NCBI RefSeq assembly: GCF_004217545.1
Contig: NZ_SHKY01000001.1
Span: forward strand, 7,006,001 to 7,070,000
Direction: 5' to 3'
From: Krasilnikovia cinnamomea
GTDB taxonomy: Bacteria > Actinomycetota > Actinomycetes > Mycobacteriales > Micromonosporaceae
Length of the DNA: 64,000 nt
The translations under genes and the position numbers were made by a program. Of the stretch, positions 50,980 through 59,926 are shown piece after piece. The notes beneath the pieces are model-generated. The model was not told where the DNA came from. It worked only from the letters and a program-made list of their open reading frames with translations, and ran no database searches. The stretch's first letter is position 1; every line of letters begins with the position of its first letter.

Positions 50980-52293
50980 TCACCGCAGCGTGTCGAGCAG
51001 CCCGGCCGCCGCCGCCGGATGCTCCGCCGCCAACAGGCCCGCCGCCGCCAGCACGTACGCCGAATCCACCGTGCGCCGCGCCCCCGCCGGTGCCGCCCAC
51101 CCCCCGGCCGTGTCGCCCAGCACCGCGTCCAGCACCTGCGGACCCCCGCCGTGGCGCAGCACCCCACCGGAACCCACCACCAGCCGCACGTCGCGCAGAT
51201 CCCGCCCGCCCGTGCGCGGCAGCCCCGGCCCCGGTGCGTGCCCCCGCGCGTGGCGGCGCAACGCCACCATCGCCGCCACCTGCGCCAACCGCCGGTCCGT
51301 GCCGGTGTCGAACGGCGGCCCGCCGGTGATGTCCGGCGCCGCCAACTTCTCCGCCGCCGCGGCCGCCACCACCCCGCCGGCGCCCGCCCGCACCCCCAGG
51401 TCACCCTCCACGGTCCGCGACCGCCACAACGTGCCCGCCACATCGCGGCGCGGACCCGTCTCCGCCTCCGCGTCCGGCAACAACGCCGAATACACGTCCG
51501 TCGTCGCCCCGCCCACGTCCACCACCAGCACCCCGGCGCCGGTGCGGTCCGCCAGCAACTCCACCGCCGCCAGCACCGCGTCCGGTGTCGCCGCCCGCAC
51601 CAGCGACGCGAACCGCTGACCCCGCGACAACCGCTTGCCGCCGATCACATGCCTGAGGAACATCTGCCGGATCGCCGCGCGCGCCGGACCCGGATCCAGC
51701 TCCCCGATGCGGGGCAGCACGTTGCCGGTCACGGTCACCGGGATGCCGCGCGCCGACAGGACCCCGGCCGCCTCCTCGCGGGCGTCCGCGTTGCCCGCCA
51801 CCACCACCGGCACCCGCAACCGCGAGGTCGCCAACCGGCCCGCGTTGTGCAGCAGCACCGACGCGTCACCGCCGTCGGTGCCACCCACCAGCAGGACCAC
51901 GTCCGGGCGGGCCGCGCGCAACGCCGCGACCGCCCGCCCGTCCAACGGCCCCGCGGCCACGTGCACCACCTGCGCACCCGCCGACAACCCCACCCGGTGC
52001 CCGGCCTCCGCCGTGACCAGCGCCTCGTACCCGACCACCGCCAGGCGCAACCCGCCGCCGGCCGACGAGCACACGTACAGCGGCGCGGCGGGGTCGGCGT
52101 CCAGCCGCGCCACCGCCGCGTCCAGGCCGACCAGCACATCGGACTCGGCGGTCGTCGGCACCTCGACCCGGCGCACCAACGCACCCGAACCGAGATCCAC
52201 CAGGCAGGCCTTCGTGTACGTCGACCCCACGTCGACGCAGACCGCTCCCGTCATGCTGAGCCGGCCCGGCACGCCCTCGCTGCGCTCGGTCAT
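50980..52293 (-). CDS. MutL/GlmL-type ATPase, probable reactivase of the aminomutase
   Basis: 437 residues from ATG 52293, overlapping the kal stop by 4 bp; the inner ATG 52254 (MTGAVCVDVGSTYTKACLVD) would give 424. The ASKHA ATPase signature is VDVGSTYTKACLVD at the start, with VVDVGGATTDVYSALLPDAE and VVGSGGVLRHG as further phosphate loops. GlmL/MutL proteins accompany B12-dependent carbon-skeleton mutases and aminomutases and are thought to reactivate them. Here it is the last gene of the kam operon, so 5,6-aminomutase is the likely client. Confidence 0.88.
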   Translation of the reverse strand: MTERSEGVPGRLSMTGAVCVDVGSTYTKACLVDLGSGALVRRVEVPTTAESDVLVGLDAAVARLDADPAAPLYVCSSAGGGLRLAVVGYEALVTAEAGHRVGLSAGAQVVHVAAGPLDGRAVAALRAARPDVVLLVGGTDGGDASVLLHNAGRLATSRLRVPVVVAGNADAREEAAGVLSARGIPVTVTGNVLPRIGELDPGPARAAIRQMFLRHVIGGKRLSRGQRFASLVRAATPDAVLAAVELLADRTGAGVLVVDVGGATTDVYSALLPDAEAETGPRRDVAGTLWRSRTVEGDLGVRAGAGGVVAAAAAEKLAAPDITGGPPFDTGTDRRLAQVAAMVALRRHARGHAPGPGLPRTGGRDLRDVRLVVGSGGVLRHGGGPQVLDAVLGDTAGGWAAPAGARRTVDSAYVLAAAGLLAAEHPAAAAGLLDTLR

Positions 52294-52655
52294 GCCTTGG
52301 GTGGGACGACCACCGTGCCCGTCGCCGTCACCGCCACGATCGGCTCCGCCAGCACCTGCGCGCCCGAACCGCCCGTGCCCCGGCACACCACCGTCGACGC
52401 GAACTCGATCGTCCGCGACCGGGTACCCATCCGGGTCACCGTCGCCGTCACCTCCAGCACGTCACCCGCCTGCACCGGCGCCTTGAACTGCACATCCGAG
52501 TACGACGCGAACAACCCCTCGTCCCCGTCGAGCTGGATGCACACCTCCGTGGCCACATCCCCGAACAACCCCAGCGAGTACGCCCCGTCCACCAGATTCC
52601 CGGCGTAGTGGGCGTGCGCGTACGGGACATACCGGCGGTGCACCACAGTGATCAT
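52290..52655 (-). CDS. kal: 3-aminobutyryl-CoA ammonia-lyase (hot-dog fold)
   Basis: 121 residues from ATG 52655, overlapping the kamE stop. A single hot-dog domain: YVPYAHAHYAGNLVDGAYSL, FASYSDVQFKAPVQAGDVLE, VTRMGTRSRTIEFASTVVCR. Kal of lysine-fermenting bacteria deaminates 3-aminobutyryl-CoA to crotonyl-CoA, and its identity is inferred from the fold plus its place between kamE and the reactivase. A different acyl-CoA hot-dog enzyme cannot be excluded. Confidence 0.82.
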   Translation of the reverse strand: MITVVHRRYVPYAHAHYAGNLVDGAYSLGLFGDVATEVCIQLDGDEGLFASYSDVQFKAPVQAGDVLEVTATVTRMGTRSRTIEFASTVVCRGTGGSGAQVLAEPIVAVTATGTVVVPPKA

Positions 52656-53395
52656 GCGGCGTTCTCCTTGCGGGTCAGCAGGGCGTGCACAAGATACGAG
52701 GCCACCTCGCCTGGTGTGGTGCCCCGGCCGAAGATCCGGTCGACGCCCAACTCGTCCGTCATCAGCTCGTCGAACCGCGGCCCGCCCACGATCAGCAGCG
52801 GCCGCTTACCCGCCGGCAACGCTTCCCGGAACGCCGCCGACATCGCCCGCGTGTTGTGCAGATGCGCGTCGCGCTGCGTCACCACCTGCGACACCAGCAC
52901 CGCGTCCGCCTTACGCGCCCGCGCCGTCTCCACCAGCTCCGGCACGCTCACCTGCGCACCCATGTTCGTCACCGACAGCTCCCGGTAGTACTCCAGGCCC
53001 TTCTCCCCCGCGATCCCCTTGACGTTGAGGATCGCGTCGATGCCCACGGTGTGCGCGTCCGTACCGATGCAGGCACCCACCACGTTCAACCGCCGCCGCA
53101 GCCGCCGCTTGATCGTCGCGTTGACCTCCTTGGCGCTCAACAGCGGGAAGTCACGCTCCACCACCTGCACCTTCTCGGTGTCCACCAGGTGGTTCACCCG
53201 GCCGTACACGACGAAGAACGTGAACCCGTCACCCATCTGCTTCGCGTGCACCAGCAGCGCCGGGTCCATGCCCATCTTGTTCGCCAACTGGACCGCGGCA
53301 CCCTCGGCCCGCTTGTCGTGCGGGATCGGCAGCGTGAACGACACCTGCACCATCCCGTCCCCGGTGGTGTCCCCATAGGGGCGGATGATCGTCAC
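52652..53395 (-). CDS. kamE: Lysine 5,6-aminomutase beta subunit (B12- and PLP-binding)
   Basis: 247 residues from ATG 53395. The B12-binding motif GTDAHTVGID puts Asp113, His115 and Gly118 in the base-off D-x-H-x-x-G pattern. Lys126 in ILNVKGIAGEKGLEYY lies 11 residues after His115, the spacing known between His133 and PLP-Lys144 of the clostridial enzyme. The C-terminal Rossmann cobalamin domain runs to ~240 (LLIVGGPRFDELMTDELGVD). With KamD it shifts the terminal amino group of D-lysine or L-beta-lysine. Confidence 0.95.
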   Translation of the reverse strand: MTIIRPYGDTTGDGMVQVSFTLPIPHDKRAEGAAVQLANKMGMDPALLVHAKQMGDGFTFFVVYGRVNHLVDTEKVQVVERDFPLLSAKEVNATIKRRLRRRLNVVGACIGTDAHTVGIDAILNVKGIAGEKGLEYYRELSVTNMGAQVSVPELVETARARKADAVLVSQVVTQRDAHLHNTRAMSAAFREALPAGKRPLLIVGGPRFDELMTDELGVDRIFGRGTTPGEVASYLVHALLTRKENAA

Positions 53396-54981
53396 TTCCG
53401 GGCCCCCTTGCCCTCGGAAACGGGCGCCGCCTCCAGCGCCTCGGTCACCGGGTTGTAGTAGTCCTCGTCGTGCTTCGCGACACCGTCCAGGCCCTTACCC
53501 CGGTCCGCAGGCCGCTTCATGATCCCGAAGGTGCCGTCCGCGATCGCGTTCAGCAGCGTGTCGTCCACGATCTCCTCCAGCAGCTCCACCGCCTCCGCGA
53601 GGACCTGCTGACCGCGCTGCTGAATGAACCCGCCCGGCGCCGGCACGAAGTCCTCGTGCAGATTCCCGGCCCCGTTCAGCACGTACCGCACGTTCTGCAG
53701 GGCGACGTCGCGGTCGGACAGCCACGGCGTCACCACCGCCTCGGTCATCATCCCGACCAGCAGAATCCCCTGCCCCGTCAGCGCACCCACCAGGTTGAAG
53801 AACCCGTCCAGCAGATTGCCCCGGAACACGTCACCGGTCATGTGCTTGGTCGGCGGCATCCACTTCAGCGGCGCGTCCGGGAACAACTCCCGCGCCAGCA
53901 ACGCGTGCGCCAACTCCATCCGGAACGAATCCGGCAGATCCGGGTTGATCTCGAACGCGTGCCCCAACCCCAGCTGCCAGTCCGCCAGCCCCGCCTCGTG
54001 CGCGAAGTACTCGTTCAACAACTGCGACACCGTCACCGTGTGCGCCGCCTCCACCGCGTCCGCGGTGGTCAGATAGTTGTCCTCACCAGTGTTGATGATG
54101 ATCCCGGCCCGGGCATGCACCTGCCGGGAGAACCGCTGATCCACGAACGTCCGGATCGGATTGATGTCGCGGAACAGAATCCCGTACATCGAATCGTTGA
54201 GCATCATGTCCAGCCGCTCCATCCCGGCCAGCGCCGCGATCTCCGGCATGCACAACCCGCTCGCATAGTTCGTCAACCGCACATAGCGGCCCAGCTCCCG
54301 CGACGTCTCATCCAACGCGGCCCGCATCAGCCGGAAATTCTCCTGCGTCGCGTACGTGCCCGCGAAACCCTCCCGGGTCGCCCCCTCCGGCACGTAGTCC
54401 AGCAACGACTGACCCGTCGACCGGATCACCGCGATCACATCCGCACCCGCCCGCGCCGCCGCCTGCGCCTGCGGAATGTCCTCGTAGATGTCCCCGGTCG
54501 CCACGATCAGATAGATCCACGGCCGCTGCTTGGGATCCCCGAACCGGCGGATCAACCGGTCCCGCTCCACCCGCCGCTTGTCGATCAACTTCACGCCCGC
54601 GCCGGTCGCCCGCTTCGCCGCCCGCCGCGCCGCGTTCACCTCGGCCTTCTTCTCCGGTACGGCGAACCGCACCGCACCCGCCGCCGCCTTCTGCGCCAGC
54701 ACCGTCACATCGTCCAGGCCCTCAGCGGCCAGGGCGTGGAACACGGGAACCGCCACCCCGTGCCCCAAACCCACATCCGCGACCACCGCGTCCACCAGCC
54801 GGTTCACCCACGGAATCCCATCGGAATCCGCACCGCGCACCCCGGCCAGCCGCAGCACCGCCCGCTCCACCGACACCGTCGTGTGCGAACGCGCCAGGTC
54901 CACCACCGGCCGCCCCGCCCGCGCCGCGAGCGCACGCGCCCGGCGCACCACCCGCGGATCCAGCTTCAACTTCCCGGCCAC
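53392..54981 (-). CDS. kamD: Lysine 5,6-aminomutase alpha subunit
   Basis: 529 residues from GTG 54981, with AAGGAG 7 nt upstream. It forms the TIM-barrel subunit: WIYLIVATGDIYEDIPQAQA, ADVIAVIRSTGQSLLDYVPE, GTYATQENFRLMRAALDETS, NDSMYGILFRDINPIRTFVD, RAGIIINTGEDNYLTTADAV. Length and motifs match KamD of the clostridial enzyme. The B12-dependent radical reaction yields 3,5-diaminohexanoate. Overlaps kamE by 4 bp. Confidence 0.95.
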   Translation of the reverse strand: MAGKLKLDPRVVRRARALAARAGRPVVDLARSHTTVSVERAVLRLAGVRGADSDGIPWVNRLVDAVVADVGLGHGVAVPVFHALAAEGLDDVTVLAQKAAAGAVRFAVPEKKAEVNAARRAAKRATGAGVKLIDKRRVERDRLIRRFGDPKQRPWIYLIVATGDIYEDIPQAQAAARAGADVIAVIRSTGQSLLDYVPEGATREGFAGTYATQENFRLMRAALDETSRELGRYVRLTNYASGLCMPEIAALAGMERLDMMLNDSMYGILFRDINPIRTFVDQRFSRQVHARAGIIINTGEDNYLTTADAVEAAHTVTVSQLLNEYFAHEAGLADWQLGLGHAFEINPDLPDSFRMELAHALLARELFPDAPLKWMPPTKHMTGDVFRGNLLDGFFNLVGALTGQGILLVGMMTEAVVTPWLSDRDVALQNVRYVLNGAGNLHEDFVPAPGGFIQQRGQQVLAEAVELLEEIVDDTLLNAIADGTFGIMKRPADRGKGLDGVAKHDEDYYNPVTEALEAAPVSEGKGARK

Positions 54982-55024
54982 GCCCGTACTCCTTGTCCCG
55001 CCCCGCCTCATCGCGGGGCACCCG

Positions 55025-56560
55025 TCAACCCTCGAAGATCGTCTCGCCGCGCAGCACCGTGCGCCGGCACACCGGCCGCGCCGGCACCACACCCTCCGCG
55101 TCCACCAACAGCGCCGGCAGCCCCTCAGCCGTCCCACCCGGCGTGTCCCACACCGCGAACGTCGCCGCCGCCCCCGGCACCAGCACCCCCGCGTCGTCCA
55201 CCCCGGCCGCCCGCCACCCGCCCCGGGTACTCGCCGCGAACGCCGAACGCACACCCATCCGGAAAACCGGATTACGCGGCGCCGCCGCGGCCGCCACCAT
55301 CGCCCACGGATCCGGCGCCGTCACCGGAGCGTCCGACCCGAACGCCAACGCCACCCCCGTCGCATGCATCGCCCCGATCGGATTCGACGCCATCGCCCGC
55401 GCCACCCCCAACCGCTGCGCATACATCCGCCGCGGACCACCCCACAACTCGTCGAACACCGGCTGCACACTCGCCACCAGGCCGAACTCCACCAGCCGCG
55501 CGATCATCGCCTTGTCCGCCAGCTCCAGGTGCTCCACCCGATGCCGGCCCTCCCGCAACCGATCCACCCCGACCTGCCGCGCCGCCAGCGCGAAACCCTC
55601 CAGCACCGCCTCGATCGCCGCGTCCCCGATCGCGTGGAAACCCGCCTGCACACCCACGCGCACACAATCCAGGATGTGCTCCGCGGCCTGCTCCGCGGAG
55701 ACAAACGCCTCACCACACCCCGACCCGTCCGCGTACGGCTCCCGCAACGACGCCGTCCGCGACCCCAGCGCACCATCCGCGTACAGATCACCGGCCGCGC
55801 CCAACGCACCCAGCTCCCGGGCCCGCGCCGCACCGCCCAGCTCACCCCAGTACCCGAACACCTGCGGCAACCCTGCACCCGACAACGCCAGCACCGACAG
55901 GAAATCCGCCTCACTGGAAGTGCCCGGCCCACCACACTCGTGCACCGCCGCCACCCCCCGCGACGCCGCCTGCGCCAACGCGACCCGCTGCGCCGCCGTA
56001 CGCTGCGCCGCACTCAACGAGCCCAACGCCACCGCCCGCACCGCGTGATGCGCCTGCTCCCGCAGCCACCCGGACGCGTCGTACCCGGGCACACCCTCGG
56101 CCCGCGCCAGCAACGCCGACGAACACAACGCCGAATGCACCGACGCCTGCGTCAGATACACCCGCCGCCCACCCGCCGCCCGGTCCAGCTCCGCCGCCGA
56201 CGGCGGAGTCTGCTCCCGCCACGTCGACTCGTCCCAGCCGTGCCCGTGCACCACCGCGTCACCCGGCCGCGACCCCGCGAACCGCGCCACCGCGTCCAGC
56301 AGCTCACCCGCCGAACGCACCCCCGAGAGGTTCAACCCGTCGGCCACCAGGCCGGTGTCGGTGGCGTGCTGATGCGAGTCCACGAACGCCGGGGTCACCA
56401 GCGCCCCATCGAGATCCACCGTCACGTCCGCCACGGGCGCCTGCTCCGCCGCACCCAGCCACGCGACCCGGCCGTCACGCACCAGCATCGCCGTGGCCCG
56501 CGGCTCCGCCGCCGAATAGAACCTGCCGTTGACATACCGCACCGAGGGGGAATCAGTCAT
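55025..56560 (-). CDS. Metal-dependent amidohydrolase (YtcJ-like, amidohydro_3)
   Basis: 511 residues from ATG 56560. Family features: composite N-terminal beta-sandwich (VRYVNGRFYSAAEPRATAML), metal ligands in VTPAFVDSHQHATDTGLVAD, GWDESTWREQTPPSAAELDR, LYADGALGSRTASLREPYAD, GFHAIGDAAIEAVLEGFALA, RHRVEHLELADK and ALAFGSDAPVTAPDPWAMVA. Six bases from kdd and ~43 from kamD, so in the operon. It could act on an N-acylated or cyclised lysine derivative, but no such step is established. Confidence 0.88.
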   Translation of the reverse strand: MTDSPSVRYVNGRFYSAAEPRATAMLVRDGRVAWLGAAEQAPVADVTVDLDGALVTPAFVDSHQHATDTGLVADGLNLSGVRSAGELLDAVARFAGSRPGDAVVHGHGWDESTWREQTPPSAAELDRAAGGRRVYLTQASVHSALCSSALLARAEGVPGYDASGWLREQAHHAVRAVALGSLSAAQRTAAQRVALAQAASRGVAAVHECGGPGTSSEADFLSVLALSGAGLPQVFGYWGELGGAARARELGALGAAGDLYADGALGSRTASLREPYADGSGCGEAFVSAEQAAEHILDCVRVGVQAGFHAIGDAAIEAVLEGFALAARQVGVDRLREGRHRVEHLELADKAMIARLVEFGLVASVQPVFDELWGGPRRMYAQRLGVARAMASNPIGAMHATGVALAFGSDAPVTAPDPWAMVAAAAAPRNPVFRMGVRSAFAASTRGGWRAAGVDDAGVLVPGAAATFAVWDTPGGTAEGLPALLVDAEGVVPARPVCRRTVLRGETIFEG

Positions 56561-56565
56561 GGACG

Positions 56566-57603
56566 TCAGTGTCCCGCGACCCGCGCCTCGAACAGCGCGC
56601 GGACCGCCGGGGAACGCCGCACCAGATCCACCGCGAACTCCGCGTGACCCGGCACGTACCCGTTGCCCACCAGCATCGTCACGTCCGCCGCCAGGCCCTC
56701 CGCGCCCAACGCCGCCGCCGAGAAACTCGTCGCCATCGAGAAGAAGATCACCGTGCCGCCGTTCGCCGTCGCCAGGATCGCCCCGTGCTCACAGCCCGGC
56801 ACGTCCACGCACACGACCGTCACGGTCGCCGGGCCGCCCAGGGCCTGCGCCACCGCCGACGACACCGCCACCGGATTGCGGGCGTCCGCGATCGCGACCT
56901 CGTCGGCCAACCCGGCCGCCGTCAGCGTGTCCCGCTCGGCCTCCGAGACGACCACCCCGACGGTACGGGCGCCCGCCAGCCGCGCCGCCGTCAACGCCAG
57001 CGACCCGCTCTTACCGGCGCCGCCCAGCACCGCCACACTCACCGGGCCGTTCGCCGCGTGCCCGCGCACCACCCGGTCGGTCAACGCCGGGGCGCCACAC
57101 ACGTCGAACACCGCCAGGGCCAACTCCCCGGGCATGTCGTCGGGCAGCACCGCCACCACCGAACGCCCGAACAGGATCGCGTGACCCTGCGCCGGCACCT
57201 GCTCGCTGCGCCCGTCCCACCCGGCCAGCCCGTCCGTGATGGCGAGGGGGGTCAGGGTCAGCGACACCAGGGTCGCCACCCGGTCGCCGACCTTCACCGG
57301 CAGCGGCGACTCCGGGCCGACCTCGTCGACCGTGCCGATCAGCATCCCGCCCGAGCCGGTCACCGGGTTGTGCATCTTGCCGCGCGTGCCGACGATCTCC
57401 AGCACCTCGGCGCGGACCGCGGCCCCGTCACCACCGTGCTTCTCCGCCAGCTGCCGGAAGCTCGCCGCGTCCAGATTCAGCCGCTCCACCCGGATACGCA
57501 CCTCGTCGGCGCCCAGCTGCGGGCGGGGATCCAGCCGCCACGCGGCCTGAGGCAACACACCCGCCGGCTCAACCACCCGCGACAAACCCACCGGAAACGA
57601 CAT
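56566..57603 (-). CDS. kdd: L-erythro-3,5-diaminohexanoate dehydrogenase
   Basis: 345 residues from ATG 57603; the ORF extends 8 codons further. Kdd hallmarks: LDPRPQLGADEVRIRVERLN, DAASFRQLAEKHGGDGAAVR, TRGKMHNPVTGSGGMLIGTV, and the nucleotide-binding VSVAVLGGAGKSGSLALTAA. It oxidatively deaminates 3,5-diaminohexanoate to 5-amino-3-oxohexanoate with NAD(P)+. First gene of the minus-strand operon and divergent from kamA, so the two control points share one intergenic region. Confidence 0.93.
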   Translation of the reverse strand: MSFPVGLSRVVEPAGVLPQAAWRLDPRPQLGADEVRIRVERLNLDAASFRQLAEKHGGDGAAVRAEVLEIVGTRGKMHNPVTGSGGMLIGTVDEVGPESPLPVKVGDRVATLVSLTLTPLAITDGLAGWDGRSEQVPAQGHAILFGRSVVAVLPDDMPGELALAVFDVCGAPALTDRVVRGHAANGPVSVAVLGGAGKSGSLALTAARLAGARTVGVVVSEAERDTLTAAGLADEVAIADARNPVAVSSAVAQALGGPATVTVVCVDVPGCEHGAILATANGGTVIFFSMATSFSAAALGAEGLAADVTMLVGNGYVPGHAEFAVDLVRRSPAVRALFEARVAGH

Positions 57604-57674
57604 TCCCACCACCCTCACCTGAAACAAAACTGTCGTGAAGCTGCACTACCGTAAATCCTACGGACCGATGGTTT

Positions 57675-57704
57675 CTAGACCGAAGATTCTCCAGTATGGT
57701 CTAG
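57675..57704. promoter_or_regulatory. Candidate operator between kdd and kamA
   Basis: CTAGACC (57675-57681) and GGTCTAG (57698-57704) form perfect 7-bp arms over a 16-nt spacer, 30 bp before the kamA start. The arrangement suits a dimeric regulator controlling both divergent genes. The Lrp-type gene at 59927 is one candidate. Confidence 0.5.
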
Positions 57705-57734
57705 CCGTCCACACAGCCGACCCAGGAGGACCCG

Positions 57735-59126
57735 TTGACTCAGATCCCCACGGGTGCTGCCATCCCCACCACCGGGCAGCCCTACGAGTACCAGCGCCGC
57801 ACCCTGGTCGAACCGGACTGGACCCGCTTCCCCGGCTGGCGCGACGTCACCGCCGCCCAGTGGGAATCCGCCCAATGGCAGCGCGTCAACTGCGTCAAGA
57901 ACATCAAGCAGCTGCGCGCCGTCATGGGCGACCTGCTCGACGAGCGCTTCTACGCCGACCTCGAAGCCGACATGGCGCGCCTGGCCACCATGTCGATGCT
58001 GGTACCGCCGCAGATGCTCAACACCATGGTGCCGGACAAGACCCCCGACACGGAGTCCTTCTACGCCGACCCCATCCGGCGGTACATGATCCCCGTGGCC
58101 ACCGACCGCCACCTCGACTGGCCGTCGCACCCCCACGCCACCCGTGACTCCCTGCACGAGCACGACATGTGGGTCGCCGAGGGCCTCACCCACCGCTACC
58201 CCACCAAGGTCCTGGCCGAGCTGCTCTCCACCTGCCCCCAGTACTGCGGCCACTGCACCCGCATGGACCTGGTCGGCAACAGCACCCCCACCGTCGACAA
58301 GCTCAAGCTCACCCTCAAGCCGGTCGACCGCTACGACGCCCACCTCGCCTACCTCAAGGCCCACCCCGGCGTCCGCGACGTCGTGGTCTCCGGCGGCGAC
58401 GTCGCCAACGTGCCGTGGAAGCAGCTCGAGAACTACCTCATGGGCCTGCTGAGCGTGCCCACCGTCCGCGACATCCGGCTGGCCACCAAGGCACTCATGG
58501 GCCTGCCCCAGCACTGGCTGCAGTCCGACGTCGTCGAGGGCCTGCACCGCGTCGCCATCACCGCCGAACGGCGCGGCGTCAACCTCGCGGTGCACACCCA
58601 CGTCAACCACGTCAACTCGCTGACCCCGCTGGTCGCCCAGGCCGCCCGTACCCTCATCGAGGTCGGCGTCCGCGACGTGCGCAACCAGGGCGTGCTCATG
58701 CGCGGCGTCAACGCCACCACCGAGGACCTGCTCGACCTGTGCTTCGGGCTGCAGGGCGAGGCCGGCATCCTGCCGTACTACTTCTACATGTGCGACATGA
58801 TCCCCAACGCCGAGCACTGGCGCGTCCCGGTCTGGTACGCCCAGCAGCTGCAGCACGACATGATGGGCTACCTGCCCGGCTACGCCACCCCCCGGATCGT
58901 CTGCGACGTCCCGTTCGTCGGCAAGCGCTGGGTGCACATGGTCTCCGAGTACGACCGCGAGCACGGCATCTCGTACTGGACGAAGAACTACCGGACCTCG
59001 ATCGAGGCCGACGACACCGAGGCGCTCAGCAAGCTCTACGCGTACTACGACCCGATCGACACGCTGCCGGAGTCCGGCCAGCAGTGGTGGCGCAAGCAGC
59101 AGGAGGACGGCGCCGCGACCGCCTGA
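57735..59126 (+). CDS. kamA: L-lysine 2,3-aminomutase (radical SAM)
   Basis: 463 residues from TTG 57735, chosen because AGGAGG lies 5 nt upstream. The radical-SAM cluster motif CPQYCGHC gives Cys167, Cys171 and Cys174. Other KamA blocks: CVKNIKQLRAVMGDLLDERF, VVSGGDVANVPWKQLENYLM, VAVHTHVNHVNSLTPL-like stretch near 290, VRNQGVLMRGVNATTEDLLD, and the PLP-lysine region DVPFVGKRWVHMVSEYD. It converts L-lysine to L-beta-lysine with SAM, PLP and [4Fe-4S]. It is the entry step for the divergent kdd-kamDE operon, and needs low-oxygen protection in an aerobe. Confidence 0.93.
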   Translation: MTQIPTGAAIPTTGQPYEYQRRTLVEPDWTRFPGWRDVTAAQWESAQWQRVNCVKNIKQLRAVMGDLLDERFYADLEADMARLATMSMLVPPQMLNTMVPDKTPDTESFYADPIRRYMIPVATDRHLDWPSHPHATRDSLHEHDMWVAEGLTHRYPTKVLAELLSTCPQYCGHCTRMDLVGNSTPTVDKLKLTLKPVDRYDAHLAYLKAHPGVRDVVVSGGDVANVPWKQLENYLMGLLSVPTVRDIRLATKALMGLPQHWLQSDVVEGLHRVAITAERRGVNLAVHTHVNHVNSLTPLVAQAARTLIEVGVRDVRNQGVLMRGVNATTEDLLDLCFGLQGEAGILPYYFYMCDMIPNAEHWRVPVWYAQQLQHDMMGYLPGYATPRIVCDVPFVGKRWVHMVSEYDREHGISYWTKNYRTSIEADDTEALSKLYAYYDPIDTLPESGQQWWRKQQEDGAATA

Positions 59127-59140
59127 GCCGAGCACACGCG

Positions 59141-59170
59141 AACGGCCCCCGGGTGTTCCCGGGGGCCGTT
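59141..59170 (+). terminator. kamA terminator
   Basis: Perfect 13-bp arms (59141-59153, 59158-59170), 4-nt TGTT loop, 15 bp after the stop. Also positioned to stop the convergent CsbD gene. Confidence 0.8.
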
Positions 59171-59198
59171 GTCGTCTTCAGCCGGAAGCTCCGATGAC

Positions 59199-59390
59199 TC
59201 AGCTGAACGCGTCGCGCACGTCGCGACCGGCGTCCTTCACGTGCTCACCGGCCTGCTTCGCATGCGCAGAGGTCTCCTGGGTCTGGCCCTCCGCCTGCAG
59301 GCGCTCGTTGTCGGTGGCGTCGCCGATCTTCTGCTTCGCCTTGCCGGTCAGCTCCTCCGCCTCATTCTTGATCTTGTCGGTGAAGCTCAT
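59199..59390 (-). CDS. CsbD-family stress protein (63 aa)
   Basis: ATG 59390 with GGAGG 6 nt upstream. The CsbD signature is complete: MSFTDKIKNEAEELTGKAKQ, KIGDATDNERLQAEGQTQET. It is a small, highly charged, helical cytoplasmic protein linked to general stress. Function is undefined in the family. Confidence 0.9.
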   Translation of the reverse strand: MSFTDKIKNEAEELTGKAKQKIGDATDNERLQAEGQTQETSAHAKQAGEHVKDAGRDVRDAFS

Positions 59391-59547
59391 CGTCAACCTC
59401 CAGTGGCGACTCGAAACGGAAGTTCTTGCCTTTCGGGGAAATTCAGTGCCCGGAGGGCTCCGACTTGAAACCCCCTGGGCGTCGTGCCGAGACGGGACGC
59501 ACACCCCGTACGGCGTCCTAGGATCCTGTGAAATAGGAGCGGGTGCC

Positions 59548-59802
59548 TCATCTCAGGGCGCGTTCGAGCTCGGCCTTGGTCATCTTCGAGCGACCCGTGA
59601 TGTGCCGGCGCTTGGCCTCGGCGTACAGGGCCTCCTTCGAGCGACCGCTCGAACGGGCCTCGCCGGACTCGGCGCGCTGCTTGTTCACCGTACGGGCGGC
59701 GATCTCCTTCGCCCGGTCCGTCGAACGGCCGCGCTCCCGTTCGCTCTCCTTGATGTGCTCGTACTGCCGTTCGCGCTTACTGCTCCAGGACTGCTGTGGC
59801 AT
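59548..59802 (-). CDS. Small basic helical protein, Rho-N/SAP-like C-terminus
   Basis: 84 residues from ATG 59802, with GGGGGAGG just upstream. The chain is Arg/Glu/Lys rich (SSKRERQYEHIKESERERGR, NKQRAESGEARSSGRSKEAL). The end, YAEAKRRHITGRSKMTKAEL followed by ERALR, resembles the Rho N-terminal/SAP-like motif in plasmid-stabilisation annotated actinobacterial proteins. Probably nucleic-acid binding; the role is unknown. Confidence 0.75.
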   Translation of the reverse strand: MPQQSWSSKRERQYEHIKESERERGRSTDRAKEIAARTVNKQRAESGEARSSGRSKEALYAEAKRRHITGRSKMTKAELERALR

Positions 59803-59926
59803 GGCCTCCCCCTTCGCGGGACCGCAATCGACTCCTGCGGTACCCGTACCCACGGGCGGGGTGCGCCATCCATCGCGGTCGTTCGAGGGGTGATCGGGCG
59901 CTCGTCGCCTACGCCGTCCTAGGAGG

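Noticed and set aside
53470-56532. A 1020-residue open frame on the plus strand opposite kamD and the amidohydrolase
   Set aside because: Composition is Pro/Arg/His repeat-like, as expected opposite very GC-rich genes. The minus strand holds clearly recognisable KamD and amidohydrolase.
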